DNA of 64,000 nt from Chitinophagaceae bacterium (GTDB lineage Bacteria; Bacteroidota; Bacteroidia; Chitinophagales; Chitinophagaceae), in contig JANPZZ010000026.1 in NCBI GenBank assembly GCA_024707305.1, positions 62,001 to 126,000 on the forward strand, in the 5' to 3' direction. Within the stretch, counting starts at the first letter, position 1, and each line of letters starts with the position of its first letter. A program made the position numbers and the translations under genes. Positions 38,448 through 49,061 of this stretch are shown here, piece after piece. The notes beneath the pieces were generated by a model. That model saw nothing but the letters and a program-made list of their open reading frames with translations, made no database searches and was not told where the DNA came from.

Positions 38448-40292
38448 ATGATTCGCAAACAGGAAGTACTACACGATGTAGTTATCAAATTCGCCGGCGA
38501 TAGCGGCGATGGAATGCAGCTTACAGGAACACAGTTTACCAACAATACCGCGCTTCTGGGCATTGACCTTTCCACTTTTCCGGATTTTCCGGCCGAAATA
38601 CGTGCACCGCAGGGAACATTGCCCGGTGTGAGTGGTTTTCAGTTACATTTCTCCAGCAACCGTGTGTACACGCCCGGTGATGCTTGTGATGTTTTAGTCG
38701 CTATGAACGCCGCGGCACTGAAAACGAATATATCTGCTTTGAAAAAAGGCGGAAAAATTATCGTGAATACAGACGGATTTGACAGTAAAAATCTGCGCCT
38801 CGCCAATTATCCCGATGGCGAGAATCCACTCGAGAACGGTTCACTCGATGGATATGAAGTAGTGAAGATGGATGTAACCAAAATGACGCGCGAAGCCCTC
38901 AAGGATTTTACAATGGGCATGAAAGAAAAAGATCGCGCAAAAAATATGTTTGTACTAGGATTCCTGTACTGGCTTTATGGCCGCGATATGGAAAGTACAA
39001 CCAACTTCCTGAAGGAGAAATTTGGTAAAAAGCCTGATATCTTCGACAGCAACATGAAAGTGTTGCAGGCTGGTTATAATTATGGTGAAACCACGGAAGC
39101 TTTTCTTACAACTTATAAAGTGGAGAAAGCAAAGATGGAATCCGGCAACTACCGTTCCATCATGGGCAACCAGTCGCTTTCTTATGGTTTGATTGCCGCT
39201 TCGCAAAAAAGTGGCTTACCTCTGTTCCTGGGTACATATCCCATTACACCGGCATCCGACATCTTACACGAATTAAGTCGCCATAAAAATTTTGGTATTC
39301 GCACCTTCCAGGCGGAGGATGAAATTGCCGCCATCAGCTCTGCTATTGGTGCAGCATATGGAGGAAGCCTTGGCATTACTACAACTTCAGGCCCCGGCAT
39401 GGCTCTGAAAGGTGAAGCAATGGGACTTGCCGTGATGCTTGAAATTCCGCTGGTAATTGTGGATGTACAGCGTGGCGGACCTTCTACAGGTTTGCCTACG
39501 AAAACTGAACAGTCGGATCTGATGCAGGCTTACTACGGAAGAAATGGCGAATGCCCTATGCCGGTGTTGTCGGCTTCAACACCAGCCGATTGTTTTGAAG
39601 TGGCTTATGAAGCAGTACGCATCGCAGTTCAACATATGACACCCGTGATATTGCTGAGTGATGGCTATATCGCAAATGGCGCAGAACCATGGCGCTTTCC
39701 GCAGTCAGCTGATTTGCCTCCCATCCATGTTAAATTCAAAACAGAACTGGGTCATGGTGAAGAAAAACTGCAACCCTACTGGCGCGATGAAAAACTGGTA
39801 AGGCCCTGGGCTATTCCAGGTACTCCCGGACTGGAACATCGTATCGGTGGACTAGAGAAACAAAATATCACCGGCAACGTAAGTTACGATCCCGACAACC
39901 ACCAACAGATGGTGAAGATCCGCCAGCAAAAGGTGGATATGATTGCCGACTATATTCCTGAACAAAAAATAGACGCAGGTCCTGAGAAAGGAAAAGTGCT
40001 CGTACTTGGATGGGGTAGCACATACGGTGCAATCAAATCGGCAGTAGCTGAATTACTGGCCGAAGGACATGAAGTAAGTCATGCGCATCTTCGATACCTG
40101 CGACCATTCCCTGCGAACCTCGGTACCATTCTTCGCAATTTTGATAAAGTGCTGATTCCAGAGATCAACAACGGGCAGCTTATTAAGATCATCCGCGACG
40201 TATTCCTCATCGACGCGAAAGGCTACAATAAGATTATGGGAATTCCAATTACGAAAACGGAGCTGGTGGAAGAGATTAGGAAACAAATGTGA
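38448..40292 (+). CDS. korA: 2-oxoglutarate:ferredoxin oxidoreductase, fused gamma/alpha subunit
   Basis: Oxidative decarboxylation of 2-oxoglutarate to succinyl-CoA with ferredoxin as acceptor. 614 residues. The N-terminal gamma domain (residues ~1-190) begins VVIKFAGDSGDGMQLTG; the alpha domain follows with GNQSLSYGLIAASQKSGL, TYPITPASDILHEL, FQAEDEIAAISSAIGAAYGG and TTSGPGMALKGEAMGLA, typical of KorA. The C-terminal domain II ends with LLPEINNGQLIKIIRD-like sequence (VLIPEINNGQLIKII). The TPP-binding beta subunit KorB, usually encoded directly downstream, is absent here: korA is followed by a repeat tract and the opposite-strand nth gene. Confidence 0.93.
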   Translation: MIRKQEVLHDVVIKFAGDSGDGMQLTGTQFTNNTALLGIDLSTFPDFPAEIRAPQGTLPGVSGFQLHFSSNRVYTPGDACDVLVAMNAAALKTNISALKKGGKIIVNTDGFDSKNLRLANYPDGENPLENGSLDGYEVVKMDVTKMTREALKDFTMGMKEKDRAKNMFVLGFLYWLYGRDMESTTNFLKEKFGKKPDIFDSNMKVLQAGYNYGETTEAFLTTYKVEKAKMESGNYRSIMGNQSLSYGLIAASQKSGLPLFLGTYPITPASDILHELSRHKNFGIRTFQAEDEIAAISSAIGAAYGGSLGITTTSGPGMALKGEAMGLAVMLEIPLVIVDVQRGGPSTGLPTKTEQSDLMQAYYGRNGECPMPVLSASTPADCFEVAYEAVRIAVQHMTPVILLSDGYIANGAEPWRFPQSADLPPIHVKFKTELGHGEEKLQPYWRDEKLVRPWAIPGTPGLEHRIGGLEKQNITGNVSYDPDNHQQMVKIRQQKVDMIADYIPEQKIDAGPEKGKVLVLGWGSTYGAIKSAVAELLAEGHEVSHAHLRYLRPFPANLGTILRNFDKVLIPEINNGQLIKIIRDVFLIDAKGYNKIMGIPITKTELVEEIRKQM

Positions 40293-40545
40293 AAATGCGA
40301 AAATGGGAAAATGAGGAAAATGGGAAAATGAGGAAATGTGGAAATGAGGAAATGTGGAAATGAGGAAATGTGGAAATGAGGAAATATGCCAGTATGTAAA
40401 TGTGGAAATTAGGAATGCAACTTCGCGTCTCTCTAAATTTTCTTTATCAACATATTGTCACATTGCCACATTAGCACATTTTGCTTGCGCTTGAACGAAA
40501 CTTATATTTTCTCATTTCCTCATTTTCTCATTTCCTCATTTCCTC
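40290..40545. repeat. GAAAATGAGG/ATGTGGAA tract with inverted complement
   Basis: From the korA stop into the nth 3' end. Left arm (40290-40412) repeats AAATGAGGAAATGTGG about eight times; right arm (40455-40545) is CACATTAGCACATT and CATTTCCTCATTTTCTCA, the complement. The right arm supplies the last codons of nth. Potentially a long imperfect hairpin between two convergent genes; could serve as a bidirectional end. Confidence 0.8.
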
Positions 40546-41185
40546 GCCTCACTCTCTGAAAATACAAACACGCTTCTCTGATTCCACACGCTGCGCAATG
40601 GGGTTGTCGGGCAAGACATATATATCTTCCATGTAAAATAAGCCAGTGGTGTGCTTTATGAATCAGTTCACTGGGAAAATTCTTGATTAATACTTTTTCA
40701 ACAGCAAGTGGTGTGGATGCAGTGCGGGGTACAAGTCCCACGCGGTGACTAACACGAAACACGTGTGTATCCACAGCCATATTCGGTTGACCATCTACAA
40801 CAGAAGTAATCACGTTGGCAGTTTTCCTTCCTACGCCCGGAAGTTTTACCAACTCATCAACCGTCATTGGTACTTCGCCATTAAAATCTTCTACCAGCAT
40901 TTTGGCCATGCCCAGGAGGTGGCGCGTTTTATTATTGGGATATGAAATGCTTCGGATGAGCGGAAACAACTCATCAAAATTGCTTTTACTTAAAGCAAAT
41001 ACATCAGGATATTTTTGAAAAATGGCAGGTGTGGTAAGGTTGACACGTTTATCGGTGCATTGTGCAGAGAGTATCACTGCCACAAGTAGCTGGTAAGGCG
41101 AATCGTAAATTAATTCTGTTTCAGCGTCGGGACTATGTTTTTGAAAATAGTCGATTATAAATTGGTAGCGTTCTTTTTTCGTCAT
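40520..41185 (-). CDS. nth: Endonuclease III (DNA glycosylase/AP lyase)
   Basis: Base-excision repair of oxidised pyrimidines. 221 residues. Helix-hairpin-helix LVKLPGVGRKTANVI with the catalytic Lys, catalytic Asp in AVDTHVFRVSHR, and the [4Fe-4S] cluster cysteines in CLARQPHCAACGIREAC (C-x6-C-x2-C-x5-C). The last residues VRRGNEEMRK are encoded by the GAGGAAATG repeat, so the protein tail has been replaced or extended by repeat sequence; the family normally ends within a few residues of the last Cys. Intact frame. Confidence 0.94.
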   Translation of the reverse strand: MTKKERYQFIIDYFQKHSPDAETELIYDSPYQLLVAVILSAQCTDKRVNLTTPAIFQKYPDVFALSKSNFDELFPLIRSISYPNNKTRHLLGMAKMLVEDFNGEVPMTVDELVKLPGVGRKTANVITSVVDGQPNMAVDTHVFRVSHRVGLVPRTASTPLAVEKVLIKNFPSELIHKAHHWLILHGRYICLARQPHCAACGIREACLYFQRVRRGNEEMRK

Positions 41186-41225
41186 AATAAAAAGGAATGC
41201 GAAAATAAGTCAGCGAAAGAAAATA

Positions 41226-41263
41226 CCCCGTTAATCATATTGCAGGCAATACAATTAACGGGG
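41226..41263 (-). terminator. Terminator-like hairpin after the small anti-sigma-like gene
   Basis: CCCCGTTAA (41226-41234) and TTAACGGGG (41255-41263) with a loop that contains an additional ATTGC/GCAAT pairing. Lies 24 bases past the stop of the minus-strand gene at 41287. Confidence 0.6.
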
Positions 41264-41286
41264 TAAATAATTCAGATCAGCCTTTT

Positions 41287-41517
41287 TTAAACGGCTTCTA
41301 CAGATTTTTCGCGCGCATAATTCAGCACGTTAAGAACTACTTCTGTGCGGGGCGATTCCAATAATGTATCGAGCCTTGATTTGGAAGCCTTTAAGACTTC
41401 GAATTTTTCCCGCAATGTCCAGTCCCTAACCAGTGCATCCTCAATGGCAGCGGTTTGTTCAGGCGAAGTCTCCTTATACAGATATTGTATAAGGTGCTCC
41501 GGCGTAAAATTTGTCAT
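41287..41517 (-). CDS. Small protein resembling anti-sigma N-terminal segments
   Basis: 76 residues (MTNFTPEHLIQYLYKETSPE...). The YLYKETSPEQTAAIEDALVRD pattern resembles the N-terminal helices of Bacteroidota anti-sigma proteins, like ILYLDNELDPETRAEVEAFA in the 54956-56078 gene, but there is no transmembrane segment and no cysteines. Terminator follows. Function unknown; a cytoplasmic regulator is a guess. Confidence 0.65.
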   Translation of the reverse strand: MTNFTPEHLIQYLYKETSPEQTAAIEDALVRDWTLREKFEVLKASKSRLDTLLESPRTEVVLNVLNYAREKSVEAV

Positions 41518-41609
41518 GCGCTAACCTTTAATGTCCTTAAAATCAGTGTCCAGTTGCAAAATGTCCTTAATAGAAACGACGGTATAATTCCATTATTGTA
41601 CCGTTCGTG

Positions 41610-41919
41610 TCAATTCTTGTCATTTACGGGCTTTTCCGATATCAAAAAGAGGTCTTCGTTGTCTTTTTTCATCAGGTGTTTTTCCCGCGCGTATTCTTCC
41701 CATTTGCCCTGGTTCGACTTAAGTTGCTCTAAACGTGCGCGTTCTGTTTCAATTCCCGCCTCAAAATGAGCTTTGCTCGCCTGCAGGTCGCGAAGTTGCT
41801 GTTTGCGTTCTGCCTGGGTAAAAAAGATCATTTTTATCCATGAATAACATCACAAATCCAAAAGCCAACAGGGTCAGGATGTATTTGTTCTTCAAAAAGG
41901 AAGGGAGACGGGATAACAT
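41610..41919 (-). CDS. Septum formation initiator, DivIC/FtsB family (frameshifted)
   Basis: Small bitopic cell-division protein of about 102 residues: short N-terminus (MLSRLPSFLKNKY), one transmembrane helix (ILTLLAFGFVMLFM), DKNDLF, then a periplasmic coiled coil (QAERKQQLRDLQASKAHFEA, RARLEQLKSNQGKWEEYARE) ending EDLFLISEK. The frame breaks just after DKNDLF in a T run near 41825; one base difference joins the two parts. It follows enolase on the same strand, an arrangement common in Bacteroidota. Confidence 0.88.
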
Positions 41920-42014
41920 AGAGAGATATTTAGATTTCCCCGGGATAATTGTTCTCGGCTCCTTGAAAGTTACGATTATATACGAAAACAAAAATCCCGG
42001 GGCTGTGCTATGCA

Positions 42015-43600
<1,586 letters not shown>

Positions 43601-44507
43601 CAACTCCCTAAAAATATCCTCCAGCTTTTGTTCCTCAGATTGAAGGGTGACGATATTCAGGTTGTTGTCAACAGCAAATGATAGCAATGATTTTCTAACC
43701 GCTTCCGGGTTGGTTGTTTGTATACGGAAACTGCCCTGTATGCCCGGTATTGCTTCGATAGAACCAATGGCGGGAATGGCAGAGAACTGTTCTGGTTTTA
43801 CATCTTCTTTAAACTGCACCTGCACGGTATGAGTTCCCTGCTGTTTTTGTTTGAGATTACTGAGCGTGTCATTAGCCACCAGTTGTCCTTTGCTGATGAT
43901 AATTACGCGGTCGCAAATGGCTTCCACTTCCTGCAGGATATGTGAAGAAAATAAGACCGTTTTTGTTTTTCCCTGGCTTCTGATCACTTCGCGAATCTCA
44001 ATAATCTGGTTGGGGTCAAGACCCGTTGTGGGCTCATCAAGAATCAGCACTTCCGGATCGTGAATGAGTGCAGCGGCAAGGCCGACACGTTGCTTATATC
44101 CTTTCGACAACTGCCCGATTTTTTTACGTGCTTCCACCTGCAGTCCAACCGTTTCAATTGCTTTTTCAATCGCAGCTTTTTTATTGGGTAGTTGGTGTAC
44201 ATCTGCTACAAAGCCCAGATATTCGCGCACATACATATCATAATAGAGTGCATTGAGTTCAGGGAGATAACCGATCTTTTTTCGTGCCGCGAGCGGATTT
44301 ACGGCAACGGGAATGTCACATACATACGCTTCTCCTGCAGTGGCGGGCAGGTATCCTGTCAGAATCTTCATCGTCGTGCTTTTGCCCGCACCGTTTGGCC
44401 CGAGGAAGCCTACAATTTCACCACGCTGAACGGTAAAGCTGATTTCATTCACCGCCTTCTGGCTGCCATAAATCTTGAGGAGATTATTTACTTGTATAGA
44501 CATGACG

Positions 44508-44515
44508 CAAACCTA
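44508..44515 (-). promoter_or_regulatory. Promoter -7 element (TAGGTTTG) for gldA
   Basis: TAGGTTTG on the minus strand, 4 bases before the ATG (44503). Matches TAnnTTTG; near-leaderless arrangement as seen at korA. Confidence 0.65.
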
Positions 44516-44611
44516 ACGAATTTGTGGAGTTGTTGCGTATGGAAGCATTGTGGTATTCTGCGAAAAAAAGCTCTCTGTAGAAACAGAAAGCTTTGACAAT
44601 CAGGGTAACGC

Positions 44612-45331
44612 TCACAAATCGTCTAATTCGTATATGGGATCAACCGGTGAACCGGCTGGCATTTCAAAAACGGTATTGATCAAACCATCTTTTAACCCGT
44701 ACACCCATCCGTGCAAATGCGGATATCCGGAGGCACGCCATGCGCGTTGTATACTGGATTTGCGCGCCAGGTTTTTCACCTGTTCTATTACATTCAACTC
44801 CACCAGCCTGTCAACACGCTGCTCCATATTTTCAATCGCGTTCAGTTCATCTTCATGCAGGCGAATCACATCTTTGATGTTGCGAAGCCACATATTCAGA
44901 ACCGGTTTATAATCCCGTTTCGTCATTGCAGCCTGCACACCACCGCAGCCATAGTGACCGCAAACGATGATGTGTTTCACATTCAAATGGTTTACGGCGT
45001 AGTCAACTACCGACAACAGGTTTACATCTGTATTTACCACCAGGTTTGCCACATTACGGTGCACAAAAATTTCACCGGGCTGTGTGCCGGTAATTTCATT
45101 TGCCGGTACACGACTATCGCTGCAACCGATCCACAAAAAATCGGGACGTTGCAAATTGGCGAGCCGGTTGAAAAAATCCGGGTCATCTGCTACTTTCTCA
45201 GCAGCCCAGGCTTTATTTTCCAGTAGAAGCCGTTCGTAAGATTGCATATAGGGTGAAGCTTTAATTATTGTTTTGATCGGGTTTACATCATTCCCTGATT
45301 CCGCTAATTTGTCAGTCTCTATATTTGTCAT
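44612..45331 (-). CDS. Beta-class carbonic anhydrase (Can type)
   Basis: Interconverts CO2 and bicarbonate. About 239 residues from MTNIETDKLAESGNDVN; earlier in-frame Mets at 45352 and 45394 exist. Zinc ligands in GCSDSRVPANEITG (Cys, Asp/Arg dyad) and CGHYGCGGVQAAM (His and Cys), with HRNVANLVVNTDVN between. C-terminal GWVYGLKDGLI is typical of the Can clade. It lies 101 bases after the SulP transporter gene on the same strand and, with the second carbonic anhydrase upstream, brackets it. Confidence 0.94.
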   Translation of the reverse strand: MTNIETDKLAESGNDVNPIKTIIKASPYMQSYERLLLENKAWAAEKVADDPDFFNRLANLQRPDFLWIGCSDSRVPANEITGTQPGEIFVHRNVANLVVNTDVNLLSVVDYAVNHLNVKHIIVCGHYGCGGVQAAMTKRDYKPVLNMWLRNIKDVIRLHEDELNAIENMEQRVDRLVELNVIEQVKNLARKSSIQRAWRASGYPHLHGWVYGLKDGLINTVFEMPAGSPVDPIYELDDL

Positions 45332-45432
45332 TTCGAAGTTAAGATTTCCCATTGGTCTGCTGCTTTTTTTATTCGAACAAGGCAGCGATCCCAACCTGTC
45401 TAAAGATTAATTAAAGCCTATCCTGAAGCACA

Positions 45433-47061
45433 TTAATGACCTGCTTCTACCTTTACAATTTTTTTATCGTGGCGACGGGTATAATGCCCCGGTGTGCCGT
45501 TGCTTTCCAGGAGTTCTTTTGAAAAGCCCTGTTCTTTTGTCTGGTTTGTTTTCAACTCAACTGTAATATTTTTTAACTGTGAGTGAATCATAAAATCCTC
45601 AATCGTTTCAATAATATCCTTGTCGATGAAATCCGCGCGTGATGCATCAATCAATACATAACTTTCTGGGGGCACTTTTTCCAACCTGTTTTTGATAATC
45701 GGTTTATTAAGAAACGATACATCTTTACGCAGGCGAAACAGGTATTTATTGTTGTCGTGTACAACAAATACCGCTGATCTGAAATTGCTACGGATTATGA
45801 AGAACAATCCAACACCGATACCAATGATTACACCTTTCAGCAGGTCGGTGGCGAGAATTGCCACGATTGTAATTACAAATGGAAGGAACTGATCCAGTCC
45901 TTTTTTATAGAAAGCGACAAACAGGGCAGGTTTTGCCAGTTTATAGCCGGTAAAAATCAGGATTGCCGCAAGTGCAGCTTTGGGAATCAGGTTCATGATT
46001 ACAGGGAAAAAAGCAACTGCAGCCAGCAGTAACAAACCGTGGAAGATGGCCGACATCTTTGTACGTGCACCTGCATTTACGTTGGCCGATGAACGCACAA
46101 TCACACTGGTAACGGGCAAACCACCGATCAATCCTGACACCATATTACCCAGACCCTGTGCTTTCAGTTCGCGGTTGGTAGGTGTAACGCGTTGATAAGG
46201 GTCGAGGTCATCAATTGCTTCAATGCTCAACAAACTTTCCAGGCTCGCAACCAGTGCAATTGTAATACCAGTTATCCAAACCTGGGGGTTATTGATTTGC
46301 GACCAGTCAGGATTGGAGAAGAAAGAAAAGAACTCTTCAGCAGACGCTGCAATCGGAATATTTACAAGGTGCTCGCCAGATAAAGCAGCGCCACTACTGT
46401 AGAATGAATTAATTCCTACACCAATTAATACGATCAATAATGGTGCTGGTACAAGTCGGATAAACCCTTTTTTGCCAGCAACCATTTTTTCCCAAATAAA
46501 ATGAAAAGCCAGACAGATTGCTCCGATGATCAGCGCGGAAGTTGTGATATGGCCAAAGGCGTTAAAGAAATTGGTGAAAATATTGCCTTCTGCCCGTCCG
46601 ATCCCTTCATCCGTTTCAAAATGCGAGTCATCGCCAAGCAGGTGAGGAAACTGGTTAATGATCAGGATGAGACCGATTGCGGCCAGCATACCTTTGATCA
46701 CCGCGTTGGGTACATAATCGCCAATGATTCCCATGCGAAGGAAACCTAAGAGGATTTGAAAAACGCCTGCGATTACGACGGCAAGTAAAAATGCCTCGTA
46801 AGTGGGAAGCACCAGCAATGCTGCTACTACAATTGCCGTAAGGCCTGCAGCAGGACCGCTCACACTGAGTTGTGACCGGCTTGCTAACCCCACCACAATT
46901 CCACCGACAATACCGGCAATTAATCCACTAAAAGCCGGAGCATTGGAGGCAAGTGAAATCCCTAAACAAAGAGGCAGTGCTACCAGGAACACTACAATAG
47001 ATGCGGGGAAATCATTGGAAACACTCTTCAGATAGTCTTTTGCACCAGGACGTGCTACCAT
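45433..47061 (-). CDS. SulP-family anion transporter with STAS domain, probable bicarbonate transporter
   Basis: Inner-membrane protein of 542 residues. SulP core with ~12 hydrophobic segments: FPASIVVFLVALPLCLGISL, SVSGPAAGLTAIV, ASLESLLSIEAIDDLDPYQR, GLIGGLPVTSVIVRSSANVN. STAS domain in the last ~110 residues (ESYVLIDASRADFIDKDIIE). The two flanking beta-carbonic anhydrases point to bicarbonate (BicA-like, usually sodium-dependent) rather than sulfate as substrate; that is inferred from context. Likely role: supply of bicarbonate for carboxylases. Intact frame. Confidence 0.92.
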   Translation of the reverse strand: MVARPGAKDYLKSVSNDFPASIVVFLVALPLCLGISLASNAPAFSGLIAGIVGGIVVGLASRSQLSVSGPAAGLTAIVVAALLVLPTYEAFLLAVVIAGVFQILLGFLRMGIIGDYVPNAVIKGMLAAIGLILIINQFPHLLGDDSHFETDEGIGRAEGNIFTNFFNAFGHITTSALIIGAICLAFHFIWEKMVAGKKGFIRLVPAPLLIVLIGVGINSFYSSGAALSGEHLVNIPIAASAEEFFSFFSNPDWSQINNPQVWITGITIALVASLESLLSIEAIDDLDPYQRVTPTNRELKAQGLGNMVSGLIGGLPVTSVIVRSSANVNAGARTKMSAIFHGLLLLAAVAFFPVIMNLIPKAALAAILIFTGYKLAKPALFVAFYKKGLDQFLPFVITIVAILATDLLKGVIIGIGVGLFFIIRSNFRSAVFVVHDNNKYLFRLRKDVSFLNKPIIKNRLEKVPPESYVLIDASRADFIDKDIIETIEDFMIHSQLKNITVELKTNQTKEQGFSKELLESNGTPGHYTRRHDKKIVKVEAGH

Positions 47062-47151
47062 AATTTTTATTTTTTAAGATTTTAGCTTTAACGCGTAACA
47101 CAGGGTACGAACCTGCGGATTTGTTTTTGTTTTCAAAGGGAACGGAAATGT

Positions 47152-47823
47152 TTATATAGCAGTGGCTGCTTCTACTCTTACATTTGTTTTAACGCCGGCA
47201 AATTCGCTTCGAATAAAGTTTACACGACCATTTTCCACGCTGTACATGCCGCCCACAATGCCAATTTTTCCATTGTTAAACAGGTCGCGCAGTATGGGGC
47301 TCTTGCTTAATATGTCATCCATGCTATGTAAAACATTGGCCTGCGCTACTACTTCCACATATTCTTCTTTGCTGATCGAATCTTTTGCAGCCGCTGTTTT
47401 TTCAAGCGAAGGAGAAATTTTGCCGAGCAGGTTCGTAAGGTTGCCGAGGCTCACATGGTCGCAGGCTCCTTTTACGGCACCACAACGCGTATGGCCAAGC
47501 ACCACAACTAATTTAGATCCTGCAACGGCACATGCATATTCCATACTGCCGATGATGTCGTCGTTGACAACATTGCCCGCAATGCGAATACTGAAAATAT
47601 CGCCGAGGCCCTGATCGAAAATCAGTTCTACAGAAGTACGGCTGTCCATACAACTTAACACCACTGCAAATGGATATTGCCCTGCGGCTGTTTCATCCAT
47701 CTGGCGCAACAGGTCGCGATTTACTTTCATGTTATTGGTAAAACGTTTGTTGCCTTCTTTTAAAACTTCAAATGCCTGTTCTGGCGTAAGATTCTCCTGG
47801 AATTCTTTTGTATGTGTTCTCAT
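47152..47823 (-). CDS. Beta-class carbonic anhydrase, second clade
   Basis: About 223 residues from MRTHTKEFQENLTPEQAFEV; the longer open frame (47889) begins in non-coding spacer. Zinc ligands LSCMDSRTSVELIF and GHTRCGAVKGACD (the HTRCGA form separates it from the neighbouring HYGCGG enzyme). Two different clades in one operon suggest different locations or pH ranges; no signal peptide is visible, so both look cytoplasmic. It precedes SulP by 90 bases on the same strand. Confidence 0.94.
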   Translation of the reverse strand: MRTHTKEFQENLTPEQAFEVLKEGNKRFTNNMKVNRDLLRQMDETAAGQYPFAVVLSCMDSRTSVELIFDQGLGDIFSIRIAGNVVNDDIIGSMEYACAVAGSKLVVVLGHTRCGAVKGACDHVSLGNLTNLLGKISPSLEKTAAAKDSISKEEYVEVVAQANVLHSMDDILSKSPILRDLFNNGKIGIVGGMYSVENGRVNFIRSEFAGVKTNVRVEAATAI

Positions 47824-48001
47824 TGAGTGCTGAAATTTTGAGATTGATAGGTTGCTGCAAGTATTCAGCCTGCAATTCGCCCGGTACACACGTATGCGCC
47901 CGACAGGGTGAATGCTCGCGAAATATGCTTACAGTAAAATGATACGAATGAACCTTGCTATACAAACAAGGCCGGCACGGAGTTCGTGCTGACAATAAGT
48001 A

Positions 48002-48385
48002 TTAACTCAATGAATTGGGCGGCGGGCAGAGTAGTTCGCCGTGAAACGCTGTATATTCCCTGGCGGCAAGGGCGCGAAAATGCTGAAGGGACAAATTAGC
48101 CGCGTGTAAAAGATCGTCGCTGTGATGAAGATATTCTTCAGTAAAACCTGCAGATCCGTTTGAAGCTTTTTCCTCGGTGTTATTTCCAAAAGGATTGTAA
48201 TTGCCAGAACCTGGATCTTCATTATCAGGCATATCAGCCAGCTCTAAATAATCTTGCGTACCGGCACTTTCCATTTTAGCACCATTTACGATAGGTGCGC
48301 TGATGGTAAGCCATGCCAGTACCAACATCATAAAGACGTTGCTGATATATTGTAATGGATGATATGTGTTCTTCTCGTTTTTCAA
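48002..48385 (-). CDS. Small exported or membrane-anchored protein, unknown
   Basis: About 127 residues if started at TTG 48385 (KNEKNTYHPLQYISNVF), or 109 from ATG 48331. One hydrophobic segment (MMLVLAWLTISAPIVNGA) is followed by an acidic, Asn/Gly/Ser-rich stretch (LELADMPDNEDPGSGNYNPF) and a C-terminal helix (HHSDDLLHAANLSLQHFRAL). A TATTTTTG element at 48393-48400 is the likely promoter. Upstream of the carbonic anhydrase/SulP set on the same strand with a 178-base gap. Not recognised. Confidence 0.55.
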   Translation of the reverse strand: MKNEKNTYHPLQYISNVFMMLVLAWLTISAPIVNGAKMESAGTQDYLELADMPDNEDPGSGNYNPFGNNTEEKASNGSAGFTEEYLHHSDDLLHAANLSLQHFRALAAREYTAFHGELLCPPPNSLS

Positions 48386-48392
48386 CGTGCGA

Positions 48393-48400
48393 CAAAAATA
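48393..48400 (-). promoter_or_regulatory. Promoter -7 element (TATTTTTG)
   Basis: TATTTTTG on the minus strand matches TAnnTTTG and lies upstream of the small exported protein; may also be the start of the carbonic anhydrase/SulP transcript. Confidence 0.5.
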
Positions 48401-48624
48401 ACATTTAACAGTCAAAAACGGAACAGGTTCGGCAATTTGACAAATCATTTACAATATTCACATTCATATGCTTGTAACGGTCGTTAGTAAAATCGGTTTA
48501 TAAAGAATAAAATGGTTTATGTCCCGCCAACCAACGACTTTACCCTTTTTGCAAATGAAGCGACAGGATCCAGTTTAATGTCGCTTTCGAACCTAATCTT
48601 TTACTGAAAATCAAATGGTTAACT

Positions 48625-48756
48625 ATGGAAACGAACGTTGTGAAGCTGGAGCAATCGGTATATGTCTTAACCGTAGAGCTGAAATTACTTGCGGAAGCAG
48701 TTAGAACCGGGTTTATGAGAACGAATTCGAATTTTGAAAATATGAAGATCTTTTAA
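48625..48756 (+). CDS. Possible small protein of 43 residues
   Basis: ATG at 48625 opens METNVVKLEQSVYVLTVELK and ends NFENMKIF at a TAA, followed after 6 bases by a good intrinsic terminator (48763-48786). The heptad-like spacing of Val/Leu suggests a short helix or coiled coil. No family recognised; no clear -7 element close upstream was found. The terminator directly after it is the main support that this segment is transcribed. Confidence 0.4.
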   Translation: METNVVKLEQSVYVLTVELKLLAEAVRTGFMRTNSNFENMKIF

Positions 48757-48762
48757 AAATAC

Positions 48763-48786
48763 AGAAGGGCCCAATTGAGCCCTTCT
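48763..48786 (+). terminator. Intrinsic terminator
   Basis: AGAAGGGC (48763-48770) and GCCCTTCT (48779-48786) with an 8-base loop, A-rich before and CTTATT after. Between the possible 43-residue gene (plus) and the small membrane protein gene (minus, stop 48811); may serve both. Confidence 0.75.
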
Positions 48787-48810
48787 CTTATTAAACGATG
48801 AAGCTGAAGT

Positions 48811-49056
48811 TTACAGGTCACTGCTTTCTTCAGGTAAATGATCGTATTCGTTTTTCCAGGCGTACCAGCCAAAAATCGATATTCCAATTGCAATGGGTAA
48901 AAAGATTAGAATGATAATACACCAGATAACGGGGTTATTGATTTCCTTTTTCCCTGCAGGATCAATGTTTTCAATAGCGCCACTTACGAGGAAATAAATC
49001 AGTACCGGTCCTGCCAGCAACCAAACCAGTCCGAGTATTTTTTTTATGTTGTTCAT
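48811..49056 (-). CDS. Small two-helix membrane protein downstream of the MFS permease
   Basis: 81 residues, two transmembrane segments (ILGLVWLLAGPVLIYFLVSG and VIWCIIILIFLPIAIGISIF) and a short acidic tail. It begins 5 bases after the stop of the MFS permease gene, so the two are co-transcribed; small proteins of this shape next to MHS-type permeases in Bacteroidota are thought to be accessory subunits. That role is inference. Confidence 0.75.
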   Translation of the reverse strand: MNNIKKILGLVWLLAGPVLIYFLVSGAIENIDPAGKKEINNPVIWCIIILIFLPIAIGISIFGWYAWKNEYDHLPEESSDL

Positions 49057-49061
49057 AAAGA

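Noticed and set aside
44612..47823. Sulfate assimilation locus
   Set aside because: SulP alone could suggest sulfate, but no cys genes are near and two carbonic anhydrases flank it.
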